Assembly (NCBI RefSeq): GCF_029227915.1
Contig: NC_079878.1
Coordinates: forward strand, 25,013,501 to 25,077,500
Length of the DNA: 64,000 nt
Reading direction: 5' to 3'
From: Hydractinia symbiolongicarpus
Lineage: Eukaryota; Cnidaria; Hydrozoa; Anthoathecata; Hydractiniidae
Of the stretch, positions 1-13,700 are shown in pieces. Each line of letters starts with the position of its first letter. Position 1 is the stretch's first letter. Position numbers and translations under genes: made by a program. The notes below the pieces were generated by a model, which saw only the letters and a list, made by a program, of their open reading frames with translations, was not told where the DNA came from and did no database searches.

Positions 1-1761
1 GTGACTTAACCAATTCTTGGGGAAAATCAGATAGGGGAAATTCTGTAAGGACTCAAAGTTTAAATGAAGAACCCAAAAGTAAACCTTTAAATATTAAAAT
101 TAGTAATAATATGAGCAAAAACGAGGAAGAACTTGTAAAATCAGAAGATTTTACTCATATTGAAGTCGAAAGTAAGAAAGGCCTTGAACATGAAATTCCA
201 GATTTTTTGTCACCTGAAGATAAGTTAAATGTTAATAATCCTGCTGATGTAGAAAAACTAAATGGTCATGAAAAAAAATATGTAGATGGAGACTCTAAAT
301 TAAAATGCCATTCTACTACAAATAATAACGCAGACAATGGGCTTCCTTCTGAGCTTTTTGCCGCTGAAAAAACTCTAAAAAATACTCCTTTGTCATCTTT
401 AAATGTACCAGGTGTTAATGATATGGGAAGCACTGATTCGTTATACGATAGTGATATCGGATCAAAAAATCGTAGTCGAAATAAGGAAAGAATAAGAAAT
501 CGCAAAGCAGCTCGAAAAGAAGCCTTAGAAAGGCACAAATCTCTTCCGGTCGGTTTTGGGGATGTTGAAATTGATTTTTCAAAAGCAAACGGAGTTGTTG
601 AAAAACCTGAGAATGAAAATAATAACCAAGCTATTGCGCCCAACACAGCACAAGCTCCCAAAGTTAGGAAGAAACACAAAGCACGAAGAGCAAATACAGA
701 GTTTATTATGAATGTACCACACATGGATCAGGAAGGTTCGTCTATGCAGTCTCGAGATGATGGTATTGTCATGAGACGAAATAACAAGCGTAACCAACGA
801 CGTGCTGACCGTCCAAGGACATTAACTGCTGGTATTGATCCTGATTTGATATTTAATCAAAAAGAGGATATTGATGTTGGTGAAGAGAAAAAATCAGGTG
901 TTGTTAATGAGAATCTAAGCTTTGCAGAAGTTAAAAAGAAATTACTAGAAGGTCTCACAGATGATAAAAAGGTACCAGAAAAAGTATCTGGAAAAGAGAG
1001 GCAAAAGATTAGGAGAACAAAATCTACAAAACGTTACAAGACGATTACTGAAGGTATTGCACCAAGGGATTTGGAATTAGCAAAACAAGCTATGGAAGCT
1101 CAACATGGTGAAAACGGGACTAAAAATACAATAGATAAAGATACTTTAGCACAAATCACTGCTGCATTAACTTCAACTAATGACAAACGTAAAAGTTTTA
1201 TAGTCGAGAGCCGTCCACCCAGCAGGTATCAATCACTTGAGAATTTGCATAAATCAGATGAAAATTTAAATACAAAGACAGATACCGCAGCTGTTATTCC
1301 ACCACCCCGGGCATTGCAACGTACTAAAAGTATGACAACAATGCATTTACAATTGGATCATGATGAGGATGAGGACGAAATAGAAATCAAACCTTTATCA
1401 GAGCTGAAGAATAGATTTTTGCAAGCTATGGAGGACACAAAACAAAAGCATTTAAATAAAAAAACTCCGATAGAAATAAAACGTAGAAATAAAACAAGAA
1501 GTCGCAAGGACAGACCTCACACTATATGTGGGTTGGATGATATTACCATGGAACAACTAAAAAATGAAATTAGTGACACACCAGAAAATACTTTCAAGAA
1601 GAATCAAGAAGAAAAGCAACAAGTAGAAACCAAGGAGAAGGAAGAAAGTGAGATAAATGTAGGCAAACCACAAAAAAGAGAAAAGAAGAAGTATCAAAGA
1701 GCAACTAGCCAAAAATTATTTGATGACCTGTTTGATGATATTGATGATATTTTAGATAATG
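1..1761 (+). CDS. SVIL: Supervillin exon with disordered N-terminal region (5' end outside window)
   Basis: A single 1.76 kb open exon, unusually long against its 22-417 bp neighbours. It is rich in K/E/R/N with no globular domain that I recognise. Short related motifs recur: ERHKSLP, DRPRTLTAGIDPD, KRYKTITEGIAPRDLE and DRPHTICGLDD, each a basic residue followed by T-(I/L)-x-x-G-(I/L). In vertebrate supervillin this region binds myosin II and F-actin, so these may be binding motifs (inference). It ends at a G|GTAAGT donor. Confidence 0.85.
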
Positions 1762-4700
1762 GTAAGTTATTTACAATTTCAACCCTTTAAGCTACTAAAC
1801 ATCTTTTATTTGACAATTTCTTGTTATTTAAAAACACCTAAGTTCTCATTATCTTCATGTAAAATTTTCTGAAAAACTTTGTATTTAAGATATCATTATC
1901 ACTATAAAATTTATCTTTAATAATCAAGTGAAGTGCATTTTATTTATTTTAATTTAGAAGCAAGTTAAGTTGTTGTAATATACCTGTCGACTTATTTTTT
2001 TAGGAATATCTGAATCTGATCTTGCTGATGTGCTTGGATGCAACCCCTCTTTGCATCAAGACAGTACACCAGTTGATTTTGATGTTGGAAACGAGACTAC
2101 AAATACTGTTACTAGGCAAGAAGAGACTAAAGAAGAAGTTCCTAAGGAGGTTCTTCCTGAGAAAGAAATTATTCCAAATGGCCCACAAGTACCATTGTCT
2201 GATTTGGATTTTATATCAAGCCAGACAAAACAGTAAGTCATGCTTGATTGTTACATATTATTGTAAATTTGTTTTCCTTTTACTGTAATCGTGAAAGCAT
2301 GTTTTAATCTCCTGCGCAATTTTGTTTTCAGACTTTCGTCTAACATTGCCTCTAATAAAAGAAGCTTGAGACCACAACGTAAACATCGAAGTGCAGTTAA
2401 CCCTGTAAAAACATTGCAGCAAAGGGAAGATCTTATTGACGAAACTGAAGTATCTAACAGACCAAAGGTGCAGAAATTTGTACACATCAGAAATTTCTAT
2501 TTTAATTTTAGTCCCGTTTGAATTCTTTTTTAATCCTGCATTTAAAATTTCCATACGCTTGTTACTTTATTCATTTTTTTATAGGCTGCTGAACATAAAG
2601 GTTCACGTAAGTACAGTAATACTCTATAGAGTGCTGATTAATTCCTTGTCAAGCTTTGAAGTTTTCTCACTTCCCACCCTTCCCCATTTAGAAAATATTT
2701 AATTCATTTCAATCACCCGTGAACATCCAAACAATCCACCCCTGTTAGTATTTAATTGAAACAGCATATTAGGATACAAGTAGGAATGTCAAACAGAGAA
2801 TCATGAACACATGATGCTTGATGTTGCTCTGGGCTGGCATGTTATTGAATGAACAAATAATGCAGTTTATGAAAGCAGGCACAGAAGTATCCATGTTTCC
2901 TATTTCTCCCCATTCTTCCCACCTCCCTGTTTTTTTGGTGATCTATACTAGAATTAAGTGTTGATTTTATTTAACAGTTTTACAACATTTGGGTCCGAAA
3001 TAGCTTTACTATTTGTAAAGAAGTTTAGATTTTCTTCTTTTTCAAAGTTTTTTGTTATGAGTTGTGTTGCGATTGTGTTAGTCTGGATATACAATAAAAT
3101 AGTCAATATTATTTTAAGAAAAATATTTTATTAGGGGGAAATTTTACGATAATGCAAAAGCGAATCTTGTTAGCATTATTACTTTTATTATCATTCCAAT
3201 TTGGTGTTGCATACTGTATTGATATCCCTTTAAATGATGTTTGTAGTGCAAAGAAATGATCTCGCAGAAGAAGCAATCAGCGCACTACGTGCCACAGTGG
3301 ATTTTTCAAAAACGAAACTTCGTAAAGTGGAAGTGGGTAAAAAAGCGTCTGATATACTGGCAGAGAATTTCCATCCAAGTGAAGTGAAGAATCTTCTTTT
3401 ACAAGTAAAAGGTATGTTTTATTTGCCAGTTTTAAAACTTGTATTACTTTTGTATGTATGTAGATATTGATTTTGTTGTTATTTCATTTTGTAGAACAAA
3501 ATGAACAACTAAATATACAAACTAAAATTAATAATTAGAAATGTATCCACAGATTCCGACCTTAGGGAATTTAATTTGCGCAAGAACTAATTTTGCGAGA
3601 ACTAGTTTTTGCGAGAACTAGTTTTCGCGAGAATTAGTTTTGCGAGAACTAGTTTTTGCGAGAACTAATTTTTGCAAGAAATAGTTTTCGCGAGAACTAG
3701 TTTTCGCGAGAACTAGTTTTCGTGAGAACTAATTTTGCGAGAACTAATTTTTGCAAGAACTAGTTTTCGCGAGAACTAGTTTTCGCGAAAACTAGTTTTC
3801 GCGAGAATTAGTTTTGCGAGAACTAGTTTTTGCGAGAACTAATTTTTGCAAGAAATAGTTTTCGCGAGAACTAGTTTTCGCGAGAACTAGTTTTCGCGAG
3901 AACTAATTTTGCGAGAACTAGTTTTTGCAAGAACTAGTTTTTGCGAGAACTAATTCTTGAGAGAACCAATTTTCGCGAGAAATTTGTTGCACATAAAATA
4001 AAATTTTGCGAAAAAATGAGTTTGATGACATTTTTGATTCTCACTTGTACCGTGTTTCAAGGGCTTTTTTAGCACAGACATAAAATAAAGACTGCTGAAA
4101 TCACATATATATTTATGTAGTTCTAAGTAAATCGAAGAAAAAAAATTTAGCGTAAATCGTTTTCGAAATAAAAAAAAAATCAAAATTAATCTTTCGCTAA
4201 TTTCGTGAATAGCGAGTTTTCCAATATTTTTCACAGAAACTAATTTTCGCAAAATTGACAAAAAAACTCGCGAATTTTGCGAAAATTAACTCTCTTTAGG
4301 TACTACAACAAAGAATATTCAATTCTTTTTTAGGACGAAAGAAGTGTCAAACAACTGTTGTTGAATACAAACCTGAATCGTTGAATTCAAATGATTGCTT
4401 TGTTGTTGTCACACCAAAAGATCTAATTTGCTGGACTGGTGCCCAATCTAATGTAATTGAGAGAGCTAAGGTATAAAATTCCCAGGAGTCCTTTTTTTTC
4501 TAGAGATTTAATTAGATTTAAGAAAATCGTTTCATTAAAACCTATTCCTCTCTCTGTATGTATCTCTATATTCCTAACTTACAAATTATAAGTCGCTAAC
4601 TGATAAATAATAGCAAAAGATTCCGTCAAATTAATGATATGGCAGTGGAATTACCAAACTCTAAGTGTGAGAAAATAACAATAAAGAAGTATATTTAAAT

Positions 4701-7700
4701 ATTGAAAAAGTTAACTAAAAATTAAGAGCACAACCACATAACGTTATGACTTTAAAACTTGTTCTACTTTCTTTTTCTTTTTTCTACCTGTTTCTACCTG
4801 AAACTATATCCTATAGTCCACCTGACACACAAGATAAACCTTCAGTAACTCTGTTGTGTTTTTGCAATGTCAGATCTATAGGTTACGTTTTAGTCAGCTT
4901 ATCAGAAGACAATATCTTAACCCTATTCGGTCAGGGCGGATTCCGCCCCCCCTGACGGTTTTTTTTAATAACTCCTGATTGCTTTCTTATATGGCTATGA
5001 TACTTACTGAGTTTCAACATTTATCTATTAGACACCTGCATGTTAAATTTGTAGGTCCCATACCTTTCAGAAGCTTTGATATTGGCCATTACTTGAAACT
5101 ACCCCTAAAATCTCTATGAAATCCTTATAATGGGGAAAATATAATAACTCCTGTTAGGATTATCCTTAGAGCTTAAAACTTGCAACACAACTTTGTTTCA
5201 TCAAGAAGAATCATTTTGAATAATTTTGACACGTGACTAATCCGATTTCCCGATTGTGTCGGATTTTACCCGAAAAACGAAAAAAAACGGATTTTCGGGC
5301 AATTTTTGGCAATTTTTTATCCGATCCATGTAAAAACCGGAAGATATGTCAATACAATTTTACTTAGCTTTCAGAAACTTCAAACAGAATGTAAAAATTC
5401 GCTCTAGAACAAAAGTAATTATATTTTAAGCAGATAGTGGCATTTTTAACAATTTTTAGGCTTCTGATGAGGTCACAGAAAATGTGCTGACGCAAGCAAA
5501 AATTTATTGCCGCCATTTTGTTCCTTTTATGACGTACTATAAGTGTGCCAAGTTTGATTCAATTTGAACAATCCTATGAAAAGTTATTGAGGGGGGGGGG
5601 GGCGGAATCCGCCCCCCCGGTCATAGTATGTTCGAAAAACCCCGGACCGGATAGGGTTAAACATTGGTTTAAAACTTGGTTACTTATAAGCCCTCAAGAA
5701 AAAATCTAGTTTGGGAGAGCAAGAATGTTTCGACAACCTCGTTTTTTAAATCCCCCCTCCCCTGACTGCCTTATTTGTATAATTCTTAAACAGCTTAAAA
5801 CCACAATTGGCTGAACTTTAAAGTTAATATTTATAAGTTAAATTTATGAGTAACAAGTTTGCATGCGTTTGCAAAAATACAGGAAGATTGATAAAAAAGT
5901 TTGCTTAACACAGTCGCTGTCGTTTTTAACCAATAACGTATATATAGTAAATATAGTTTTGTTGTTTTTGCACTATCCCGCCAAACACTGATGTTACTGC
6001 TACAAAGTTATGAATCAGATTATCGCTGGCTATTGCTAGTTATCATTCAGTGAGAACAAGCGTTTAACATATTACCTAAAAACTGTAAACTCTAAAGGAC
6101 TTATAAACACATAATCAAGAGTTATTTTTCAGGGGTTATCTAGTTCTTCTTTTGTAGGCTGCTGAGGTAGCTTCACGGATTAATCAGAAGAAAGAGATTG
6201 GTTGTAAGGCATCTGAAGTGTCGTATGTTGATCAAGGTAGCTCCATTGACGGTAGAGTGTTGCGTGCCCTTGGTGGAACTGCTTCATCAACTGTGAATTT
6301 GAAACGTATGTTGGTATTGATTTTACAGATTGTAGTAATTTTTTTAAGAGCCTTAAAATAAAAATAAACGTGGAAAAGTCTTCAAAAAGGTATTGACAAT
6401 TTACCGGGAGAATAGTCTGGTTCACCATTACAAAAGGCATTTTATGTCATGCTGCAATACACGAAAAGGTGTTTGTTTTAAAACAACAGCAGACATATTT
6501 TTTGATTAAAAAGATTTGATTTCAGCCTCAAATTTTAGAGGAGTTCACTTTTACAACTTGTATTTTATTCTCTTTAATGTTATTTCTTATTTAAAAGAAT
6601 ACATTTTCATTCTTTTAAAGAATTGCTTGTTATCTAGATTTCACAAATCTCAGCATTAGACCAGTTAATCCAACTAAATTTTATCTTCCAGCTAAAGTAA
6701 TTTCCACTAAATGTCCTGCAATATCATTGTCGATATCAACACATAACACTTCTTCTTTACACTTCAGGCACTGCAATTAACGATGAAGACTTTGAGAAAA
6801 CTATGATATCTGCCTACATGACATACATTGTATGTGAAGTTAACGAAACACCAGAACTCATTCCGCTGGATTCACAATGCCACAGGATGCCTAGCAAGGA
6901 AATTTTACAAACAGACTCTGTAAGGATTGTTGATTTGAAATATTTTGTTTATGTTACAAAAAAGGGCGATACATGGTTTATATATTTCAATTGTTTCTAA
7001 GTTTGACCTCCAAAGCCTGTTCATGATATCACCAGAATTACTTGTTGGCAAACAAGAAGGAAACTTAAAAAATAAACAAAAGCAAAAACTAGAAAATATT
7101 TCTCGAAAATTTAGTCGATGTTTACATTTTTAGCGTTTTTTGAAAGAGCATGTCGTTATAAGTTGTATTAATTATAATTACCTGACTAATACAAAAACCA
7201 TAACTGATATGGAAAGCCATTATTAAATTTTTCCTACAAACACGTAAACAAATAGAAAACAAATTTCCATAGCACACAAAAACATGTAAAAGCTCACCTA
7301 AAACCATCTGTTCGTATAAATTCACAAGTTGGTCTGTAATTTTGAGCTCTAGCTTTGTATTTTAAAGTATAACATTAAAACTGGTCAGTACCCGATTGAT
7401 TGCACCTTGTCCTTTTTTACCGTATTCATTTCTTCTAGACTTTTGTCTTTGACTTCATAACGGAGGTTTATGTGTGGCTTGGTCGTCAAACTGGTTCCCA
7501 ACAAAGAAAACTTGTTCAAGAGCTAGCTGCTGAGAAATTTAAAGAAGGATACTACAAACTCATTCTCGAATCAAATCATTTACACGCAGTGCATGCTAGC
7601 CATCTAGGTTCGTCGCGAAAGATCTCCATTACTGCAACAACAGCTCATCACCGACGTGGAAGTAAGCCACACCGGCGTGCCAGTATTCAACAGGGGCGGC

Positions 7701-10700
7701 ATCAAAAACGCGAAATGGTCCCAAGACCTAATCATTCGTTGCTCCTACAGTTATATGAAGGTTCCGAATGGGTTATATTTAAAGAAAAGTTTTGCGATTG
7801 GCCAGACGAGTCGCGTATTATTCGAATGAAGGGAGGCGCAGGGGGAGAAGCAAAGGTAAGGACTTGATGAAATTTACTGTCAATTGTGGCTTGTCCATTT
7901 TGTCATAAAATATCATATCTTTGGTGACTGGTTATCATTTCTTGTGCGCATGGCACATCATCAACCCACAGAGAGCTGTCTGTCCAGCCGGTATAACAAC
8001 TGTCAAAGTTGTGCATATTGTTTCCTAGAAGGAGGAAGCTTATGCCTTTAATCAGATATCTCAGTGATGCCAAATACCGCGAAATTAAATGCCGCAAATT
8101 AAAATACATAAAACTGTCGGTTTTGAGAAAAAGTGGTGGTTGTCTTGTGGTTATGGAATTCTCTTCTTTAATTTTTATTTTGATTGATTTATCTCTCAAA
8201 ACCTTATCTTTAGAACGTTTCCACGGATATTAACATCGAAGTAGTTGACGTCTCTTCTATGGTGACTGTACCCCCACTCTTTAAAATGGTGCTCGAGAAT
8301 GTCGATGTAGGCCGTGGGCGTGGCATACCAAAGGGTATGGATGGGTATCACATCATTACTTTAGATGTTAAAACATGGCACGTTTGTGATAACAACAGCA
8401 TTCTAATGCCAGATGCAAGTTTTGGACAGTTCCATTCAGGTATATTTATTTTCATGTTTTTTTAAGCACTAGGTTTACGCTGCAGGAATCAGCGTAAACC
8501 TTAAGCAACTTAAAAGCATCCCTTAACATCATTTAAAACTGCTTTAGATGATATGGAGGGTGCTTGGTTTCTTCACATTAAGTACTCTTAGAAACAATTT
8601 CAATTTCAACTATAATATTGTGACAAATCTGTGGCAAAACAAAAACAATCTTACCATTCTGCTATTTTAAAGGGCCGCTAAAACGTGTTAAGATATTGCC
8701 AATCAATATTGTAACCGTATGGAATAACACCTTGTAATTATTTCTGCATAAATTAAATGCAAAAAATCATATTCTTTGCAATGGCACCTTGTAAGTATTT
8801 CTGCATAAATTAAATGCAAAAATCGTATTCTTTGGAATGGTCCCTTGTAATTATTTCTGCATAAATTAATTGCAAAAAATCATATTCTTAGGAATGGCAC
8901 CTTGTAATTATTTCTGCATAAATTAAATCCAAAAATCATATTCTTTAGAATGGCACCTTGTAATTATTTCTGCAATGATTAAATGCAAAAATTATATTCT
9001 TTGGAATGGCACCTTGTAATTATTTCTGCATAGATTAAATGCAAAAATCATATTCTTTGGAATAGCACCTTGTAATTATTTCTGCATAAATTAATTGCAA
9101 AAAATCATATTCTTTGCAATGGCACCTTGTAAGTATTTCTGCATAAATTAAATGCAAAAATCGTATTCTTTGAAATGGTCCCTTGTAATTATTTCTGCAT
9201 AAGTTAATAAAAAATCATATTCTAGGAATGGCACCTTGTAATTATTTCTGCATAAATTAAATCCAAAAATCATATTCTTTGGAATGGCACCTTGTAATTA
9301 TTTCTGCATAAATTAAATGCAAAAATCATATTCTTTGGAGTGGCACCTTGTAATTATTTCTGCAATGATTAAATGCAAAAATTACATTCTTTGGAATGGC
9401 ACCTTTAATTATTTCTGCATAGATTAAATGCAAAAATCATATTCTTTGGAATGGCACCTTGTAATTATTTCTGCGTAGATCAAATGGAAGAATCATATTC
9501 TTTGAAGTGGCACCTTGTAATTATTTCTGCATAAATTGATTGCCAGAACTATAATAGCATCTTGCAATTGTTTTTATATCATGATATTTAGAGAACCACT
9601 TTCTCTATCAAAAAAAAAAATTCTTGCATTTTTTTCACATCTTTTGTATGGAATGAAGTTGTGTTCTCACATTGTATCATTTCACGTTATGTAGGTGAAG
9701 GATATGTAATTCGATGGCAGTACAGAGTGGTTAAAGTGCGTGCATTACGTAATTGCTCAGATATCATGAAAGCTGGTGGCATGGAAAGATGTTGCTATTT
9801 CTTCTGGCTGGGAAATGATTGCACGGTGAATGAAGAAGGAGCAACTGCGGTGATGACGCTCGAACTCGATAGTGAGAAGGGACCACAGGTGAGGAGAACA
9901 TTTAGTTGCATTGGATAACCTGCACATTTTTTCAAAGAAATATATTTTTTCAATCACCCTATCCGCAATCTTTCATTTTTAATTATCTTAAAAATAAAAT
10001 TAATAAAACCCGCTAAATCGATTTTGCCAAAATTCATGAAAAAGTTCAATAAAATATCTAACCTTGAGTGAACTGGAATTCTTTTCAACTTGCAAGAATT
10101 TTATTTAGATTCGTGTAGTGTTAGGCAAGGAGCCACCAGCTTTGTTGAATTTGTTTGATGGATGTATGGTGATTCACGCGGGGAAACGCCCAGCACAAGG
10201 TGTACGTGACCAGTTCACAGATCAATCAGTTATCAGATTGTACAGCGTGCGCAATGAAGGTGAATCTGAGGCTTGCTTGTTACAAGTTCCAGCAGTGTGC
10301 GAGTCATTAAGGTCGAGGTCGAGTTTCGTTTTGTTGTTGTGTAGTCAAGGTGAATTGTTTTTGTGGCATGGTTGTCGCTCGAACGAAGGTACAAGAAAGG
10401 CTGCGGAACACGCTGCGCAAATGTTGATACAAAAGTAAGTTTCTTTTGCTTACAATCGTTTAACGATTTTAAAACCATTCTAACTCATTCAGTGATCTGT
10501 ATTGTAATACAGAACTTTCCATGTGTGAATAAAAGATGGTAGCTGCGAGTAAGCGGCTACCATCTTTTGAAATCCGTTGATTTTTAACTTATTAAATTAT
10601 TTAAATTTTTCTCGACCTTTTTAAATATGATTTTATAAAAATTAAGCGATTCCATTGGCTTCCTTCTTTTCTTTTATTTCTGGTATAGCTTTATCGGCCC

Positions 10701-13700
10701 TTTTTTGTCGGCTTTAAATATTTGCCGGCTCTTTTTGACGTTAATTTTCGCTCTCAGAGATAACCGATAGCAAGAGTTGCACTCAGCTATTATTAACTGT
10801 GATACTTAAGTTATTCCGTTCCGTTTTATAGCCATCCTGAAGAGGCTTCGATCGGACAGAAAACTGAAATATTTTTAACCGAAGTTGAAGAAGGAGAAGA
10901 ACCACAAGTATTTTGGATTGCACTTGGTGGTGAAGAAGATTACGGAAGTCTGCTAGATGGTTAGTTTGTACTTCTTTCTGTGCGTGTGGGCGGGTTTACC
11001 TGTTCTGTTGTGCCGCTGATTTATTGTCTTTTTGAGTGCATTTTATTGAAATTTACAAACAGCATTGTTACGTGTGAACTTCCATATTTAGATCCATCTG
11101 ATGTCTCCGATTTGTCTCCTCGATTATTCCATCTTGAAAGTACAACAGGCACTTTCTTGTCACATGAAGTTCTATGTCCATCAAAGACACCCAGTTTCAA
11201 TTGTCCCTTTCCTGTACTACAAGACGATATGTACAATGTTGAGCAACCTGGTAATTCCTTTACTTTAATTGATTTTCTCTGTCCGTCAGTAATCGGTCTA
11301 AAGATGATTAAGAGGGTTATTTAACTTCCAGTAACAAGGGAAAAGAAATAAAAGTTCATTTCAATAATATCGTATTGTGTATAACGCACATCAGACGTAA
11401 GATATAGAAAAGAATAATTTGTAGGTATAATAAAACAACGCAAAATATTTGTGATTTATGTGAGATAATATTTTATGATTGACCACACAACGTAAAATTT
11501 GTGACAATTAAATTTTTGCATTTATGTTTTTCTGGATTTTTTTATAAGCAATAATTTAACAAGTTTTCGTGAACTAATGAATTCGAATAACTTTTAATTC
11601 AAAATACTCCATGTACTCCAAAAAACAACATGTTGCCCAACATTTCAGCTAGTAAATCGGACCAACATGTTGGTACGGTTTGTTTTACCATATTTTTTTT
11701 AAACAACAAACGGCCAACATTTGTACATGTTCAGTCACTTGCTGTTTGTCTTTCTTTCGGTCATGACGTTCGAATTCTTAAAACATTCAAATTGTGCGTT
11801 CGAAGTTTCAAATGTTGGTCACAATGTTGGTGCCCAAAGAAAACCGCGCAACATGTGGTTTTAGCCATTTTTTGAAGACGGTGCTGGCCAAAATTTATTA
11901 AAAATGTAATAAATATTGGTTACTTTTTTGGCTTTTTTTTTCTTCTGTAACAAGTTGGTACCTAAAGCAAACCGGACAAACACCCGCTGACCAACATGCT
12001 GGGCAACATATTGATCAGCGTGTTGGTCAAAATGTTGGGCAACATGTTGCCCGGTTTGCGCCGGCCTTTATTGGTACCAACTGAGGGAAAAAACGGATTA
12101 ACACAAAAAACATTTGCTGACATCAATTTAGGATAAATAGGAAAGTAAAGCGATTTTGCATTGAAAATTGAGTGGAGAGACAAAATTTTTTAAAGTAATA
12201 ATAAAAAAGTTATTGCACTTTCCCAGTGGACTCTTGAAATAGTTGCTATGGCGGTCGCGATCGTTGCATGCCTGCATTCCAGTCTCAAGAATTGACATAC
12301 TACTCAAACTTGTAGTAATTCCTTCTTAACTTCTTTTTACATAGCAATTTTTTTGTTGGACGCTGTCACTCATGTCTACTTGTGGTTTGGTTGGTGGCCG
12401 GATGAAGATGAAACAGACGCCATCATGTCTCGTAGGAGACGCTATGACGAAGAACGAAGAAAGGCAATGGAAAGTGCAGTTTTATATGCACAAGGTAAAC
12501 GACTTGTCTTATGTACTAGCTTCCTAGAATAGAGCACATCATCCTGTGCGCAGTACAATTTTTTTTGGTCATTATACACTAGAAAGCCTACGAAACACAC
12601 TTCTTGCTAGCTATTCTTATTGTTTTATACATGGTTGTATTTTTTCTCACCAAAGCTAGCTAAATCGTTTTAATACATATGTTTGACAATGTATTAATTT
12701 TTTTTTATATTTTAACTCTTAGTGGACCTCAAAGAAATAGATTTTTTATTTAGTTTTACGAGGCTTATAATGTGCTATTTTTGTAAACAAAGCTTAAACA
12801 TTGCGTTAATAAGCGGGTAATAAAATTTTACGTCTCCTCTGAACTTGAACAAGTCCGCTTTATACAGTAAAAAATTACCTTGGACAAATTTAAAATACGT
12901 ACTATTGAAAAGCAGTCTACTTCAAAATTAGATGTTCTTGTCCTGACTTATTTTGATCAGAATTGTGAATTGACAAAGAAATGACTGCTTTTCTAAACTG
13001 GGATATTTTTGCCCCAACACATAGCCGGAAAGTACGCGTCTATTATTTTCATATATTCTCCATTATTTTTATTTTTCTCATTTTTACCTTTTGTAGAGGT
13101 TGGTCGTCCTTTGGAAAGCCTTTACGCAGTATATGCAGGCCTGGAACCTGAATCGTTCATTGAGCTGTTCCCTTACTGGGTTGTGCAAGATGATATAACA
13201 GACCTCCAGCTGGACGTAAGTTTGCCTCCGAAGTCGATAGTTTAGTTTCATAAGTATTTTATGAGTATTTGATGAAATTCTGATTTTGAGATTGAATTTT
13301 CCACCATAAAATTTTACACTTGATATGACGTCAATGGTGTTGTTGGTTACATTAATACACGCCGAAATTTTTATATGTAATTTTTATGAAACAATAATGA
13401 TAAAAATAAATGAAAAGGCCTTTGGAATCATTTAAAATAGGAAATCTTTAAATAAAGCTAGGGGATTCAGAGGCAATTTTAAGTTTTCGCTTGTAACAAC
13501 GCTTTTTTGGTTTATATTTATTAAGTATCCTGTAATAGCGTATTATAAAAAATGAATGCATTTACATAAATTTTACCTTGAGAGTAATTAAGAATGGATG
13601 AATATGATATGGCCAGATCAAGGCAAACATAATGCCATTTTGCGAAGTTTAGGATATTTCGCGGATATTTCAAGATATTAAATTCGCGAAAATAAAATTC

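Noticed and set aside
266-724. 152-codon minus-strand ORF
   Set aside because: Antisense to the long supervillin exon; composition mirrors that exon and it has no motif.
8714-9545. Regular repeats resembling a CRISPR array
   Set aside because: Units are contiguous with no unique spacers and sit in a eukaryotic intron.
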